Below are positions 1-9,435 of a DNA stretch of 64,000 bases, piece by piece. Both the position numbers and the translations under genes were made by a program. The first letter of the stretch is position 1, and each line of letters begins with the position of its first letter. A model generated the notes under the pieces. The model was given only the letters and a program-made list of their open reading frames with translations, made no database searches and was not told where the DNA came from. Source of the stretch: Chitinophagaceae bacterium (GTDB taxonomy: Bacteria > Bacteroidota > Bacteroidia > Chitinophagales > UBA10324); the NCBI GenBank assembly GCA_016717285.1, contig JADKFU010000004.1, positions 434,001 to 498,000 on the forward strand. The letters run 5' to 3'.

Positions 1-320
1 CTGTCACCATAAATACCGGTATCGTCAAACATCACGTCACCACTATGAATGCCGATTCGTAAATCCACCTTTTCCTGGCGGCAGAGGGTTTGCATTTCAA
101 CGGCGCTTTGCACGGCATTGGCAGCGCTTTTAAAAATACTGAGTGTTCCATCGCCGTAATACTGCAACAGTTGCCCTTCAAATTTAGCAAGGCACTTTTC
201 AAAAACCTCTTTGTTCTTTTCCCATTGTTTTCGGCCCAAAGTTTCATTTTTCTGCATAAGAGCAGTATAACCGACAATGTCGGTGAACATGATGGCGGCA
301 AGTTGGCGTGATGAAGTCAT
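1..320 (-). CDS. Class III adenylate/guanylate cyclase, N-terminal part (cut by window edge)
   Basis: Reading from an ATG at 320 toward the window start gives 106 open codons with no stop, so the gene continues to the left. The product starts MTSSRQLAAIMFTDIVGYT, the classic opening of a class III nucleotidyl cyclase catalytic domain. Asp14 in FTDIVGYT and Asp57 in YYGDGT are the expected metal-binding pair. Such enzymes make cAMP or cGMP from the nucleoside triphosphate. The catalytic domain sits at the extreme N-terminus with no signal peptide, so this is probably a cytoplasmic enzyme whose partner domains (often TPR or ATPase in this type) lie outside the window. Substrate specificity cannot be read from the visible part. 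Confidence 0.88.
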   Translation of the reverse strand, partial: MTSSRQLAAIMFTDIVGYTALMQKNETLGRKQWEKNKEVFEKCLAKFEGQLLQYYGDGTLSIFKSAANAVQSAVEMQTLCRQEKVDLRIGIHSGDVMFDDTGIYGD

Positions 321-538
321 GCTGATTTAATCGTTATTGCAATGTAATTGAATCTCCCGAAATCACTGTTTTACTTTTCAGGCAGGTGATGGAAACTCAT
401 ACTTTCTCCTGTGTCAAAATTAAACAGATCACCAAATTTTTTCAATCCATCCGCGAGCGCAATAACCTGTAATGAAAGCATTGATTCAGAGAGAAACAAT
501 AACTACCTTGTTAAATTCCAAACCAAAATCAAAATAAT

Positions 539-1270
539 ATGAAAAAGAACTTGCTTCTAAGTTTTGCGCTTACGCTGATGCTGGCAATTGCTGTCGCACA
601 GCCAGGTGAAACGAAACCTGCAGTAATAGTTGAATCGATGTACCTGTTACCCAAAAAGGGAATGACTGATAAAATGGAAGCGGCTGTTAAAGCTCATGTT
701 GCAAAATATCACCCAAGCGGTCCTTATGTGGCTGGTTTGCGTTCGATTGATTACGGATTAAAATCAGGATGGTATGTGTGGGTGATGGGCCCTACAGGTT
801 ATGCAGGGCTTGATGCGCGGCCTGACAAAGTTGAACATGCAGATGACTGGAACAAAAATGTTGATCCATTCATTGAGGAGTATGGTGCTACTACCATTAA
901 TGAGTACGATGCTGATTTGTCGACCGGCCGCGAATTTTTTTTAAAATCTGATCACTATGATGTTTGGGCCATCAATGTAAAAGATGCTGAAATGGATCGC
1001 TTTAACGAAATCCTGCAGCAGTTGAGCAAGACGTATGTAGCGTTGGGTGACAGAGCGTTTATGGTGTATCACAATATGGTTCACATACAGGGAGGAGCTG
1101 ATGTAGGAATAGTTACCAGCTTTACCAACTATGTTGATTTTGGGAAAGACTGGGGCGTGAAACAGGCGTATGAAAAATTATACGGCGTTGGCAGTTGGAA
1201 AAATATGCTTACTACCTGGAATGAAGTAGTAGTTGATTACAATGAAGAGCTGCGTTCTATTGTAAAATAA
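539..1270 (+). CDS. Exported protein of unknown function (243 aa)
   Basis: An ATG start gives a clean signal peptide (MKKNLLLSFALTLMLAIAVAQ), so the mature protein is probably periplasmic or outer-membrane associated. The rest is soluble, about 220 residues, with two halves of similar size (roughly 25-125 and 130-243). Each half has an aromatic-rich strand pattern and the acid-rich helices seen in dimeric alpha/beta-barrel proteins such as the EthD or antibiotic-monooxygenase folds. That fold assignment is only an impression. There is no T9SS tail or lipobox. It is a single-gene unit ended by a strong terminator. I do not recognise the family. Confidence 0.8.
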   Translation: MKKNLLLSFALTLMLAIAVAQPGETKPAVIVESMYLLPKKGMTDKMEAAVKAHVAKYHPSGPYVAGLRSIDYGLKSGWYVWVMGPTGYAGLDARPDKVEHADDWNKNVDPFIEEYGATTINEYDADLSTGREFFLKSDHYDVWAINVKDAEMDRFNEILQQLSKTYVALGDRAFMVYHNMVHIQGGADVGIVTSFTNYVDFGKDWGVKQAYEKLYGVGSWKNMLTTWNEVVVDYNEELRSIVK

Positions 1271-1283
1271 AATACCTGCCAAT

Positions 1284-1320
1284 AAAAACCCGGAAAAGAC
1301 TTCTGCTGTTCCGGGTTTTT
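1284..1320 (+). terminator. Rho-independent terminator after the exported unknown
   Basis: Perfect 12-bp arms AAAAACCCGGAA (1284-1295) and TTCCGGGTTTTT (1309-1320) surround a 13-nt loop. The right arm ends in a T run, and the hairpin lies 14 bp after the stop codon at 1270. Its flanking A run means it could also stop transcription arriving on the minus strand. Confidence 0.9.
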
Positions 1321-1450
1321 ATTCTGAAGCGGATTTACTTCAAGATTGTTTTTATAAGTCTCCTATACCCAAAGCACACTGACTCAGGTTCATAAAACAC
1401 TTACAATGCCAGCTCCGGAACTATCTCGTGTATTAAAGGCAACAGTTGCA

Positions 1451-2173
1451 TCATTTCAATGATCTTTCAGAAAGAAAATCATAATAAGGTTTTGCCTGTT
1501 CATAGATTTCCTGAAGGTCAGGTGGTAATTCTTGTGCTGCTTCTTCAAAGGGCGTGAATCCCGTGGACTGATGCACATTTTTATACCAGTATTTTGCCCA
1601 AACGCCATCTTCCGGCCGTGCACCTGCTTTCCATTGAAGCATTGATGGCTGAAACCCGATACCCAGATTTTCACACATTGCTGTCAGCATCTTCCCGGGA
1701 TTTCTAACCACATCACTTGCATCAATAATCAACCGGTGATAATTTCTTCCTGATAAGAATTGATCCAATTCATAACTCTGCCTGATGCCGATATCGTTTA
1801 AAGATGGTTGTGTTATTACTTTAGCATAAGATATTAAAACTTGCTTCGGATCGCGAATAAGAAGAATGTTAAAGGTTTCCGATAGAAAATCCAACTCCAG
1901 GTTTAGCAAATGATGCGTCATTTGTTTAAAGAAAAGAATGGGATGATCGCAATTTCCCAGCATCACATTTGAAATTACTTTCCTTCCGTCCTGTTCCTGT
2001 GATGCAAGCACCTCTTCTCTTCCGGGATGATTCAATCCGGTTTCATTTAAAAAATGCGCATACAACGGTTCGTCAATTACAACAGTATCATTTCGCTGTG
2101 CAAATGAATACATCATAGCGGTGGATATGTTCCGTGGCCCGCTCCATAAATTAATTCGCTTTACAGGTTGCAT
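1451..2173 (-). CDS. Sulfotransferase-family protein
   Basis: This 240-residue protein begins with the PAPS-binding 5'-phosphosulfate loop signature WSGPRNISTAMM (residues 10-21). It has a plausible 3'-phosphate-binding element IRDPKQVLISY near residue 105. This matches the short bacterial sulfotransferase-like group, some members of which resemble the extra domain of plant D-amino-acid or branched-chain aminotransferases. There is no signal peptide, so it is cytoplasmic. Known family members transfer sulfate from PAPS to a hydroxyl or amine; the acceptor here is unknown. The TAGCTTTG-type -7 element at 2178-2185 lies so close to the ATG that the mRNA may be nearly leaderless. Confidence 0.75.
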   Translation of the reverse strand: MQPVKRINLWSGPRNISTAMMYSFAQRNDTVVIDEPLYAHFLNETGLNHPGREEVLASQEQDGRKVISNVMLGNCDHPILFFKQMTHHLLNLELDFLSETFNILLIRDPKQVLISYAKVITQPSLNDIGIRQSYELDQFLSGRNYHRLIIDASDVVRNPGKMLTAMCENLGIGFQPSMLQWKAGARPEDGVWAKYWYKNVHQSTGFTPFEEAAQELPPDLQEIYEQAKPYYDFLSERSLK

Positions 2174-2177
2174 TCAA

Positions 2178-2185
2178 CAAAGCTA
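2178..2185 (-). promoter_or_regulatory. Candidate Bacteroidota -7 promoter element (TAGCTTTG)
   Basis: On the minus strand this reads TAGCTTTG, matching TAnnTTTG. It ends 5 bp before the sulfotransferase ATG, so transcription would begin about at the start codon. No TTTG is present at the usual -33 distance, which lowers confidence. Confidence 0.35.
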
Positions 2186-2250
2186 TCTACTTTGGAGATT
2201 CGGTGACTTCATAAAAAAAGTCCACAATAAAATCAGCGGTTTATAAAGTA

Positions 2251-2280
2251 CAGCGGCACAGAAATAATCCTGTGCCGCTG
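2251..2280 (-). terminator. Hairpin between the M4 protease and sulfotransferase genes
   Basis: Perfect 11-bp arms CAGCGGCACAG (2251-2261) and CTGTGCCGCTG (2270-2280) enclose an 8-nt loop. It lies 20 bp beyond the minus-strand M4 protease stop at 2300 and is followed in that direction by the AT-rich TACTTTATAAA. It probably terminates the protease transcript, although the U tract is poor. Confidence 0.65.
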
Positions 2281-2299
2281 CAACATAAAAAATTGGATG

Positions 2300-4846
2300 T
2301 TATCTAATGATCTCCATCATTTTTACACCCTGCTGATTATTGGTTGTAAACCCAACGAGATATTTCCCGTTTACAAGCGAAGAAATATCCAGTGGAACAA
2401 TTTCTCCGGGCGCTACATGCTGTACACTAACCGAGATGGTTTGTCCGAGCATATTTAAGATGCGAATGGTTGCATCCGTTTCAACTGTTCCATCATATTG
2501 CATATTCAAATGGTCGGATGCAGGATTCGGATAAAGCGTAAACATGGTTGTTGCCTCTTCTGCAACTAATCCTTGTCCTTCATCAAGCCGGAAAGCAGTA
2601 CTGCTCGTATAAGCATGAAGCGTATAACATTGTGTGTTGTTGAAGGCACCACTCGCACCGAAAACTTTAGCCACGTAAGTCCCGATCACGCTCGTATTGT
2701 ATATGATGCTCTCGTCGTTAAGGCCACCTTTTTTTGACGATGCCACTAAAGTACCCGCCGCGTCGTAAAGTGACAGGTTATAATTAGCCGGTAAGCTTGT
2801 CAATGTTACTTTGATGTTTTTAGCAGCACTGTTATTGGCAAAAGAAAGCCAGTCAACATCTGTGCTGGTGCTGATTTGTGACTTGATGTCCACATTAACT
2901 GCAATCGCAGCCGCTGTATTTTTTGTATTGTTTGGCTCGAGACTTTCAGCACAAACAGTTGCGCCTGTAGTAGTAAAGTTTACAGAGCCGGAAAAAGAAG
3001 ATGTTCCTCCCGAACAAACCGTCTGCACCTGGAATTCATACGGCGTGGCAATTGTCAATGAAGAAACCGCCTTTGAAACCGTAGTGGATGTGGTAGCAGT
3101 CCAGGTTGATGATCCTACTGGTCGATATTGAACATTGTAACTTGTTGCACCGCTCACAGCAGTCCAGTTAAGAGTCGCAGAAGTGTTGGTGATGGAAGTT
3201 GCATTGAGTCCCGCAGGAATTCCACAGGAAGTTCCTCCGGAAGTACCAATACCCACTGCATACCAGGCATTCTTAACCTGTATCACTTCATTTGAACTGG
3301 AACCATACAGATCAGTGGCTGCATTAATACAGGCCGTTCTCCAGTCTGCATATTGTGATGTTTTGGTGAGATACACAGTTTGTGTGCGATAGATAATCTG
3401 ATCAGCTTCTGAAAGACCAATGCCGGTAACCGTGTAGGCATTGCCAATATCATTGGTGCCACTTCCGCCTGTTACCAGCAGGTAAAACATAAAATTACCT
3501 ACACCACTGTTGGTATGAACGCCGCCGTTATCTGCTGAGCTGGTAGTCCAGTGCGAACCGAGGTAAGTATCAGGCTGATTGAATGCACCTGGATTCGACA
3601 TGTTGCGAATGCCCCAGTTCATATCATTGCTCAGCAGCCAGTTAATGTCAGTCGGTTTGGCCCAGAACTGAACACTTTTTCCCATGATGTCGCTCAGGCT
3701 TTCATTAATGGCACCTGACTGATTGCTGTAATTCAAATTGCAGGTGTATTGAGTTACTCCATGTGTTAATTCGTGGCCGCAAACATCAATCGCCGTAATG
3801 CCTGCCCCGCCGCTTCCGAGGTTTCCAAACAACATTTCAAAACCATCCCATCCTGCATTGAAGTTTTGAGAAGGATCATTTACATAACTGTACAGTGCAA
3901 TACCTGCATTATTCAAACTGTTTCTATTGAAGTTGGCGAGGTAAAATGAATACGTGGAAGCAACACCGTAGTGGGCATCGAGCGCATATTTGTCCTGTCC
4001 GGTAATGGTCCAGTTAGCTGACGAAGAGGAATAATCGCTGCCGCTGCTTTTCAAGGTAATTATACCATTTCCTTTTGTGTAATCACGCAGTCTGTAGCTG
4101 CTTCCATTCAAATCGCTGTGAATTGTTTGTGTTCCACTGTAAGCAGTTGCTGCAGTACCGGTGGCATCTGAATGATAAAGGCGATCAGAAGTGCCAAGAA
4201 TATTTCCGGTTTGTGCATCAACATAAATATCAGCCCGGGTCATCGGCTGTTGTGCATACACATCTACTTTGTAAGCGAGCTTCAGACTGACTGGGTCAAT
4301 TTCATCTCCCGCATTATACCAAACCAAATTAGCCGTAGGGTAATAGGAAGCAGCTGTGTTGCCGGTTTGGTTTTTCAAGCGTTGCTCCATCACCTGATCC
4401 TGCCACATGTATTTCTCTGCATTCACATATTCTACAGCAGCCTGAATCGCTTTAGTCTGTTTTAATGGCGCAGATTTATTTAAGGCGGTCTGCGGATCAA
4501 AATTCATTACAATAGAACCACTCATGCTTTTGATCATACCATCCTTTGTATGCACGATATACATCGAATTCTCTACCGGATTTCCAAGGTAGGTTTGATA
4601 ATAGCGATAATGAACTTCGCCGAGCTGATCATTTTCAGCGCTCATCAATACAAGGTTGCTGCTTGAATTCAGTCCTAGTATGGAAGAAATTTTAGTGGCA
4701 TCAAAACTTACGCGCTGTGATGGCGACAGCTCCGTGAAAGGTTTTGAAAGCCCGTGATCATTTACAATCAGTTGGTGAAAATTATTCTGTGCGAAGCCGT
4801 TGCAAAATAATGCAATGGCCACAAGCGTGAGCAAACGTTTTTTCAT
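2300..4846 (-). CDS. M4 (thermolysin-like) metalloprotease with T9SS sorting domain
   Basis: This is an exported zinc endopeptidase precursor of 848 residues. In order it has a signal peptide (1-19), an FTP/PepSY inhibitory propeptide (about 30-220), the M4 catalytic domain (about 230-540), a fibronectin-III domain (about 545-635), a pre-peptidase C-terminal (PPC) domain (about 640-755) and a T9SS type A tail with the YPNPASDH motif. The zinc site is HELTH at 358-362 with the third ligand Glu382 in NESLSDIMG, the same 24-residue spacing as thermolysin. GGVHTNSG supplies the second active-site histidine. All catalytic residues are present, so it should be active after outer-membrane translocation. 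Its PPC domain closely resembles the one in the SBBP protein at 46202-49108. Confidence 0.95.
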   Translation of the reverse strand: MKKRLLTLVAIALFCNGFAQNNFHQLIVNDHGLSKPFTELSPSQRVSFDATKISSILGLNSSSNLVLMSAENDQLGEVHYRYYQTYLGNPVENSMYIVHTKDGMIKSMSGSIVMNFDPQTALNKSAPLKQTKAIQAAVEYVNAEKYMWQDQVMEQRLKNQTGNTAASYYPTANLVWYNAGDEIDPVSLKLAYKVDVYAQQPMTRADIYVDAQTGNILGTSDRLYHSDATGTAATAYSGTQTIHSDLNGSSYRLRDYTKGNGIITLKSSGSDYSSSSANWTITGQDKYALDAHYGVASTYSFYLANFNRNSLNNAGIALYSYVNDPSQNFNAGWDGFEMLFGNLGSGGAGITAIDVCGHELTHGVTQYTCNLNYSNQSGAINESLSDIMGKSVQFWAKPTDINWLLSNDMNWGIRNMSNPGAFNQPDTYLGSHWTTSSADNGGVHTNSGVGNFMFYLLVTGGSGTNDIGNAYTVTGIGLSEADQIIYRTQTVYLTKTSQYADWRTACINAATDLYGSSSNEVIQVKNAWYAVGIGTSGGTSCGIPAGLNATSITNTSATLNWTAVSGATSYNVQYRPVGSSTWTATTSTTVSKAVSSLTIATPYEFQVQTVCSGGTSSFSGSVNFTTTGATVCAESLEPNNTKNTAAAIAVNVDIKSQISTSTDVDWLSFANNSAAKNIKVTLTSLPANYNLSLYDAAGTLVASSKKGGLNDESIIYNTSVIGTYVAKVFGASGAFNNTQCYTLHAYTSSTAFRLDEGQGLVAEEATTMFTLYPNPASDHLNMQYDGTVETDATIRILNMLGQTISVSVQHVAPGEIVPLDISSLVNGKYLVGFTTNNQQGVKMMEIIR

Positions 4847-4901
4847 AGAAGGGGTTTGGGGTTAAAAGACGGCGCAAATTATGTCATTTTCGGTTTCTGA
4901 A

Positions 4902-6788
4902 CTATTTTAAAACCGGTAAAATGATTTTGGATGCATGACCTGCATCATGATAAATTTTTATGTTGGAACTGATGAGATCTTTGGTTTCGCATTGATAGGG
5001 ATCAATAAATTGTTGCGGGTTACGGTCAGCCAACGGATACCAGGAGCTTTGAATTTGCACCATGATGCGATGCCCTTTCTGAAAAGTATGCGCTACGTCC
5101 GGCAACTCAAATTTCACTTCACTCACCTGGTTCGGAATGAATGGTTCAGGAATGGAAAAGCTGTTTCGGAATCTTCCACGCATTATTTCACCACGTACCA
5201 GCATTTGATAGCCGCCCATCGGGTAATTGATTTTGATTGAATCAGGATATTTGAAATCATCAGGATACACATCAATCAATTTTACCACAAAGTCAGCATC
5301 GGTAGTTGAAATGCTTACAAACAAATCTGCCATCACTGCACCTGTGAGCGTTACATCACTTTTCAGTACTTCCGTTTCATATACCAATACGTCCGGTCTC
5401 CGGGATGCAAAACGCTGATCATCTGTCATGTACTCAACCGTACGCTCACTGTGAATATGTTCCGTATAAGGAACAGGTTTCATGGGATCGCTCATGTACT
5501 CATCAAAACCTGTTGTAGAAATTTTAGTATCCTGCGTATTGCTTTCACCCAGGCGTGCTTTCCCTCCCTGTTGCAGATAAAGGTTGACTGCTGAAATATT
5601 TTTTGGTGGCCATTCATTAAACTCATGCCACTTGTTTTCGCCGGTTATGAAAATAGTGGCTTCCTTTATCTGATCAGCTCCTTTACCATTCAGATAGTAT
5701 TCAAAGAAAGGTAGCTCAATCTGCGACCGGTACCACGCAGATGTTTTTTGTTCAAACCAAATGTTACCCAATTTTTCGCCTGTTGTTTTCGCCCATCCGC
5801 CATGTATCCACGGACCTTCAACGATTTTACAATTTGTAGCGGGTGATTGCGATTCTATCGCTTTGTAAAGATTCCAGGCGCCGAAACAATCTTCTGCATC
5901 AAACAAACCACCTACTATAAGCATAGCAGGTTTTACATTATAGCAACCGTTGCGGGCATTGCGGGCTTTCCACCAATCATCATAATCAGGATGAGCGGCC
6001 ACATCATTCCAGAATTTAATACTGTCGCCCATAAATTTTTCCTTTAGCTCATGAAAAGTTCCATGCTCCAGAAAAAATGAATAATTATCCTGGTAAGTAA
6101 CTTCCGGAATAGGCGGATAGGTAGTCAATGGCTTCGGGCGCGGCACACCAAAACTCCTGTAAAAATCAAAGTTGTCCATGAGGAAGGTAGCTCCGTTGTG
6201 GTGAAAGTCATCACCAATAAACCAATCTGTTACCGGCGCCTGCGGACTCACGGCCTTCAATGCAGGATGATTGCTCAACGCTGTTTCTGTGGCATAAAAT
6301 CCGGGATAAGAAATTCCGAATGCGCCAACATTCCCATTGTTATTTTTGATATTTTTCATGAGCCAGTCAATCGTGTCATAAGCATCACTGGCTTCGTCAA
6401 TTTCTGTTTTCGATTTCTTAGCAGGAAGAAAAGGACGTACATCTTCAAAAACTCCTTCGCTCATAAATCTACCGCGAACATCCTGGTACACCATGATGTA
6501 GTTCCTGTGAAAGTAAGTGCTGTCGCCACGCGATGAATAACGCTCCGTATAACGATGTTCTCCGTATGGAGCTACTGAATAAGGAGTGCGGTTTAGCAAT
6601 GTCGGATGCTTTTCAGCTACATCGTTCGGAATGTAAATGGCGGTAAAAAGTTTCACACCGTCACGCATCGGAATACTGCGTTCAATCTTGGTATAGTGCG
6701 CTGCAAACCATACAGAATCCTTATTAGCTTCTTGAGAAAAACTTTGTAATGGCAACAAAGCCAACCAGAGTAAAAAATATTTTTTCAT
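4902..6788 (-). CDS. CocE/NonD-family serine hydrolase, exported
   Basis: This 628-residue protein has a signal peptide (MKKYFLLWLALLPLQSFSQ) and the S15/CocE alpha-beta hydrolase architecture, with an X-Pro dipeptidyl-peptidase-type C-terminal jelly roll from about residue 370. The visible catalytic triad is Ser160 in GISYPG, Asp297 in GGLFDAEDCFG and His329 in GPWIHGGW. Known relatives hydrolyse esters (cocaine esterase), acylated antibiotics (glutaryl-7-ACA acylase) or X-Pro peptides, so the substrate cannot be fixed. It lies 55 bp downstream of the M4 protease on the same strand and could belong to a loose peptide-degradation neighbourhood. Confidence 0.92.
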   Translation of the reverse strand: MKKYFLLWLALLPLQSFSQEANKDSVWFAAHYTKIERSIPMRDGVKLFTAIYIPNDVAEKHPTLLNRTPYSVAPYGEHRYTERYSSRGDSTYFHRNYIMVYQDVRGRFMSEGVFEDVRPFLPAKKSKTEIDEASDAYDTIDWLMKNIKNNNGNVGAFGISYPGFYATETALSNHPALKAVSPQAPVTDWFIGDDFHHNGATFLMDNFDFYRSFGVPRPKPLTTYPPIPEVTYQDNYSFFLEHGTFHELKEKFMGDSIKFWNDVAAHPDYDDWWKARNARNGCYNVKPAMLIVGGLFDAEDCFGAWNLYKAIESQSPATNCKIVEGPWIHGGWAKTTGEKLGNIWFEQKTSAWYRSQIELPFFEYYLNGKGADQIKEATIFITGENKWHEFNEWPPKNISAVNLYLQQGGKARLGESNTQDTKISTTGFDEYMSDPMKPVPYTEHIHSERTVEYMTDDQRFASRRPDVLVYETEVLKSDVTLTGAVMADLFVSISTTDADFVVKLIDVYPDDFKYPDSIKINYPMGGYQMLVRGEIMRGRFRNSFSIPEPFIPNQVSEVKFELPDVAHTFQKGHRIMVQIQSSWYPLADRNPQQFIDPYQCETKDLISSNIKIYHDAGHASKIILPVLK

Positions 6789-6991
6789 TGAAAAAAGTAT
6801 GAAGTGAAAAGTAAGGAAGACTTACCAAAGAAATTGATTTAAAAGAGGCAATGCAAATTTTAACTACTCTTTTTATCAGTGTATTTCGTAGTTCCGTGGC
6901 AATAAAAAAATATTGCCGCGAAAGCAAGGATGAACACGGAGATTATTAGTTATCGCGGTTCTTCCATTTTTCTTGATAACAAGTTCGCCGC

Positions 6992-8395
6992 TCAGAGGTG
7001 AATGGCTCTGTTCTCAGTAGCCATCAGACAAGCCTCCCGGAATGCTTCTGTAAAAGTCGGATGCGCATGACTGATCCGTGCAATGTCTTCAGCGCTCGCT
7101 CTGAATTCCATGGCAACAACTGCTTCAGCAATCAAATCCGCAGCACGCGGACCTATCATGTGTACGCCAAGTATCTCATCCGTTTCTTTATCTGCCAGCA
7201 CTTTAATAAAGCCATCCATATCGTTTGCAGCACGTGCGCGGCCACTTGCTTTGAATGGGAAAGATCCTTTTTTAAAAGCGTGATTGTCTTTTGTGAGTTC
7301 CTGTTCTGTATAACCAACAGCAGCTACTTCAGGCCAGGTATAAACAACTCCGGGAATGAGTAAATAGTTGATGTGCGGTTTTTGTCCGGCCATTGTTTCT
7401 GCCACCATCACACCTTCTTCTTCAGCTTTGTGTGCAAGCATGGCACCGCGGATTACATCGCCAATGGCATAAATTCCAGGTACAGAAGTTTCAAGATTTT
7501 CATTTACGGCAATTCTTCCCTTTTCATCCGTTTGCAATCCTGCATTTTCCAAACCCAATGCATCTGTATACGGCTTTCTTCCAACTGCAACCAGGCAATA
7601 ATCTGCTGTGAATGTGACTTGTTCACCTTTGTTGTTTTCAGCAGTTACTGTGGCAGATTTTTCATCGGCTGTGGCACCGGTTACTTTATGGGACAGGTAA
7701 AATTCCATTCCTAAATTTTTCAGACAACGCTGTAATTCTTTGCCGAGATCACGATCCATGTTCGCGATTAATGAATCGAAATACTCTACAATTTTCACCT
7801 TTGTACCGAGGCGCGCATAAACAGAAGCCAGTTCACACCCGATCACTCCACCACCAATCACGATCATTTCTTTCGGAATTTCTTTCAGCACCAATGCTTC
7901 CGTAGAAGTGATGATGCGTTTCTTATCAATTGTAATTCCTGGAAGGGATGACGGTTTGGAACCGGTAGCGATGATTATTTTCTTTGTTTCGATTTCTTCT
8001 ACCGTTCCATCTGCTTTTTTAATCGCGATTTTATTTTTCGAAAGAAAACTTCCATGGCCGGAATAAACATCAATCTTATTTTTCTTCATCAGGAAATTCA
8101 AACCTGATGTATTCGCTTTCACCACATCCTCTTTCCTTTTAATCATCTGCGAAAAATCTACGGAGAGGTTTTCAAGATTGATACCATGAACTTTAAATTG
8201 ATGTGCTGCATTGTGATAATGCTCTGATGAATCCAACAGGGCTTTGGAAGGAATACAACCCACATTCGTGCATGTTCCACCCAATGCAGGATATCTTTCA
8301 ATGATGGCGGTTTTCATTCCTAATTGTGCACATCGTATAGCGGCAACATAACCTCCGGGACCTGAGCCGATAACTGTTACATCGTATTGATTCAT
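6992..8395 (-). CDS. lpdA: Dihydrolipoyl dehydrogenase (E3)
   Basis: This FAD/NAD disulfide oxidoreductase reoxidises lipoyl groups of the 2-oxoacid dehydrogenase and glycine-cleavage complexes. Starting at ATG 8395 (MNQYDVTVIGSGPGG) it is 467 residues, the normal length. It has the FAD-binding GSGPGG, the redox pair Cys42/Cys47 in CTNVGC, the NAD-binding GGGVIGCE and the C-terminal HAHPTFTEAF active-site base. A longer reading from a TTG at 8443 is rejected because that codon overlaps the -33 promoter element. The E2 subunit gene odhB lies 11.7 kb away as a separate unit, and no E1 gene is in the window. Confidence 0.97.
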   Translation of the reverse strand: MNQYDVTVIGSGPGGYVAAIRCAQLGMKTAIIERYPALGGTCTNVGCIPSKALLDSSEHYHNAAHQFKVHGINLENLSVDFSQMIKRKEDVVKANTSGLNFLMKKNKIDVYSGHGSFLSKNKIAIKKADGTVEEIETKKIIIATGSKPSSLPGITIDKKRIITSTEALVLKEIPKEMIVIGGGVIGCELASVYARLGTKVKIVEYFDSLIANMDRDLGKELQRCLKNLGMEFYLSHKVTGATADEKSATVTAENNKGEQVTFTADYCLVAVGRKPYTDALGLENAGLQTDEKGRIAVNENLETSVPGIYAIGDVIRGAMLAHKAEEEGVMVAETMAGQKPHINYLLIPGVVYTWPEVAAVGYTEQELTKDNHAFKKGSFPFKASGRARAANDMDGFIKVLADKETDEILGVHMIGPRAADLIAEAVVAMEFRASAEDIARISHAHPTFTEAFREACLMATENRAIHL

Positions 8396-8413
8396 GGTAA
8401 AAAATTGTGAGGG

Positions 8414-8444
8414 CAAAGTTATCCTTTCAGTAATGGCTACCAAA
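8414..8444 (-). promoter_or_regulatory. Bacteroidota-type promoter of lpdA
   Basis: On the minus strand this reads TTTG (8441-8444), a 19-bp spacer, then TAACTTTG (8414-8421). It is a full match to the Bacteroidota sigma-70 form TTTG-N19-21-TAnnTTTG, placed 19 bp before the lpdA ATG. It decides between the two possible lpdA starts. Confidence 0.75.
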
Positions 8445-8819
8445 CATTTGGAGGTATAACCACTTTAGAGTTATTGTAAAAGTATAGAATGGGCGAAGAG
8501 TAGAGAGCGATTGGTGACTGCTAATTTTGATGGGGCGCACGGCATTTTCTAATCTGCAGTTTTTTCTTGCAGAGCGCAAACCCGCCGATAAAAAAACAAG
8601 TGGCTTCTTTTAGTCTGTGGTTGTATTTTTAACCACTATTGCAACATCATTCACAGGCTATGAAACATCGACAAAAAAATTGTTGATGAAATATAAAAAT
8701 TCCCATGAAAGTGATCCTATCTCTAAATCCCTTCCTGCACTCCGTCTATTCAAATGGGGACTGTCATCCACTGGCATGAAAACAAAATATATTTATCATA
8801 GCTTTGCTTCCATTGTTCA
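8445..8819. other. Intergenic region between lpdA and the TonB cluster
   Basis: About 375 bp without a convincing gene. An open frame from a GTG at 8617 to 8823 gives 68 residues with no recognisable domain, and it overlaps the candidate promoter and start of the next gene, so it is not called. A small hairpin GTGGTT/AACCAC (8617-8636) and a TAGCTTTG element at 8799-8806 are the only structures seen. Confidence 0.5.
8799..8806 (+). promoter_or_regulatory. Candidate -7 promoter element for the TonB cluster
   Basis: TAGCTTTG matches the Bacteroidota -7 consensus and sits 13 bp before the ATG at 8820, which would give a very short leader. No good TTTG lies at -33, so this is moderate evidence only. 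Confidence 0.4.
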
Positions 8820-9341
8820 ATGAGAACCTTCACCATCATATTACTTATTTGTTTTTTCCTCTTCGATTCGCTGGGGTTTTATTTTCTGTTTGAAAATAAA
8901 ATGCTGATCGCCAAATCGGATGCCGGGAAAATGATGAAAAGGCCTGAAGGCAAAAATGAATTGGTTACCATTATCATTTCGAAAAATTCACAAGATCAGT
9001 TTTCGTGGAATGATGATCATGAATTTCAGTATAAAAATGAAATGTATGACGTTGTATCCATTAAAGAAAACGGCAACCTGCTCATCTATACATGTTATCA
9101 CGATGTAAATGAAGCTAACGCGGTTTCAGAATTAGTTGACCATGTGAAGAACACTAAAGATCCTTGCTCCTCACGCAATGCATCAAAAAAGAACCGTTGG
9201 GAAACCGACAAATATTTTACTATGCAAATGTTGATGGATGTTCATCAGCACAAAGTCAATTCTTCCTGTGAAGAATATAGTCAGTTGCCACCGGATCTTA
9301 TTCATTGTATCATTCTTACACAGCCTCCCAATTGTATCTAA
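8820..9341 (+). CDS. Small membrane-anchored protein of unknown function
   Basis: This 173-residue protein starts with an uncleaved-looking hydrophobic helix (residues 4-24) followed by a soluble, lysine- and histidine-rich domain. It carries four scattered cysteines in the C-terminal half and a His-rich DVHQHKVNSSCEEY stretch near residue 140. It lies 94 bp upstream of a TonB-dependent receptor on the same strand, and such small partners often precede metal or haem receptors in this phylum. The His/Cys content would fit metal handling, but this is inference. No family is recognised. Confidence 0.65.
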   Translation: MRTFTIILLICFFLFDSLGFYFLFENKMLIAKSDAGKMMKRPEGKNELVTIIISKNSQDQFSWNDDHEFQYKNEMYDVVSIKENGNLLIYTCYHDVNEANAVSELVDHVKNTKDPCSSRNASKKNRWETDKYFTMQMLMDVHQHKVNSSCEEYSQLPPDLIHCIILTQPPNCI

Positions 9342-9435
9342 TCATTTATTAAGATAACAGCATTCATGCACCCATGAATGCCTGTCGTGTGTTTGTGCAA
9401 CAGTTGTAATAACTCCTGTCATTAATTCAATTGCT

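Noticed and set aside
32..301. 89-residue minus-strand frame at the left edge
   Set aside because: It is out of frame with the nucleotidyl cyclase read from 320, which has clear motifs.
6992..8443. Longer lpdA from TTG 8443
   Set aside because: The TTG overlaps the -33 promoter element, and the 16 extra residues are not part of the E3 family.
8617..8823. 68-codon plus-strand frame from a GTG
   Set aside because: It has no domain or signal peptide and runs across the candidate promoter into the next gene's ATG.
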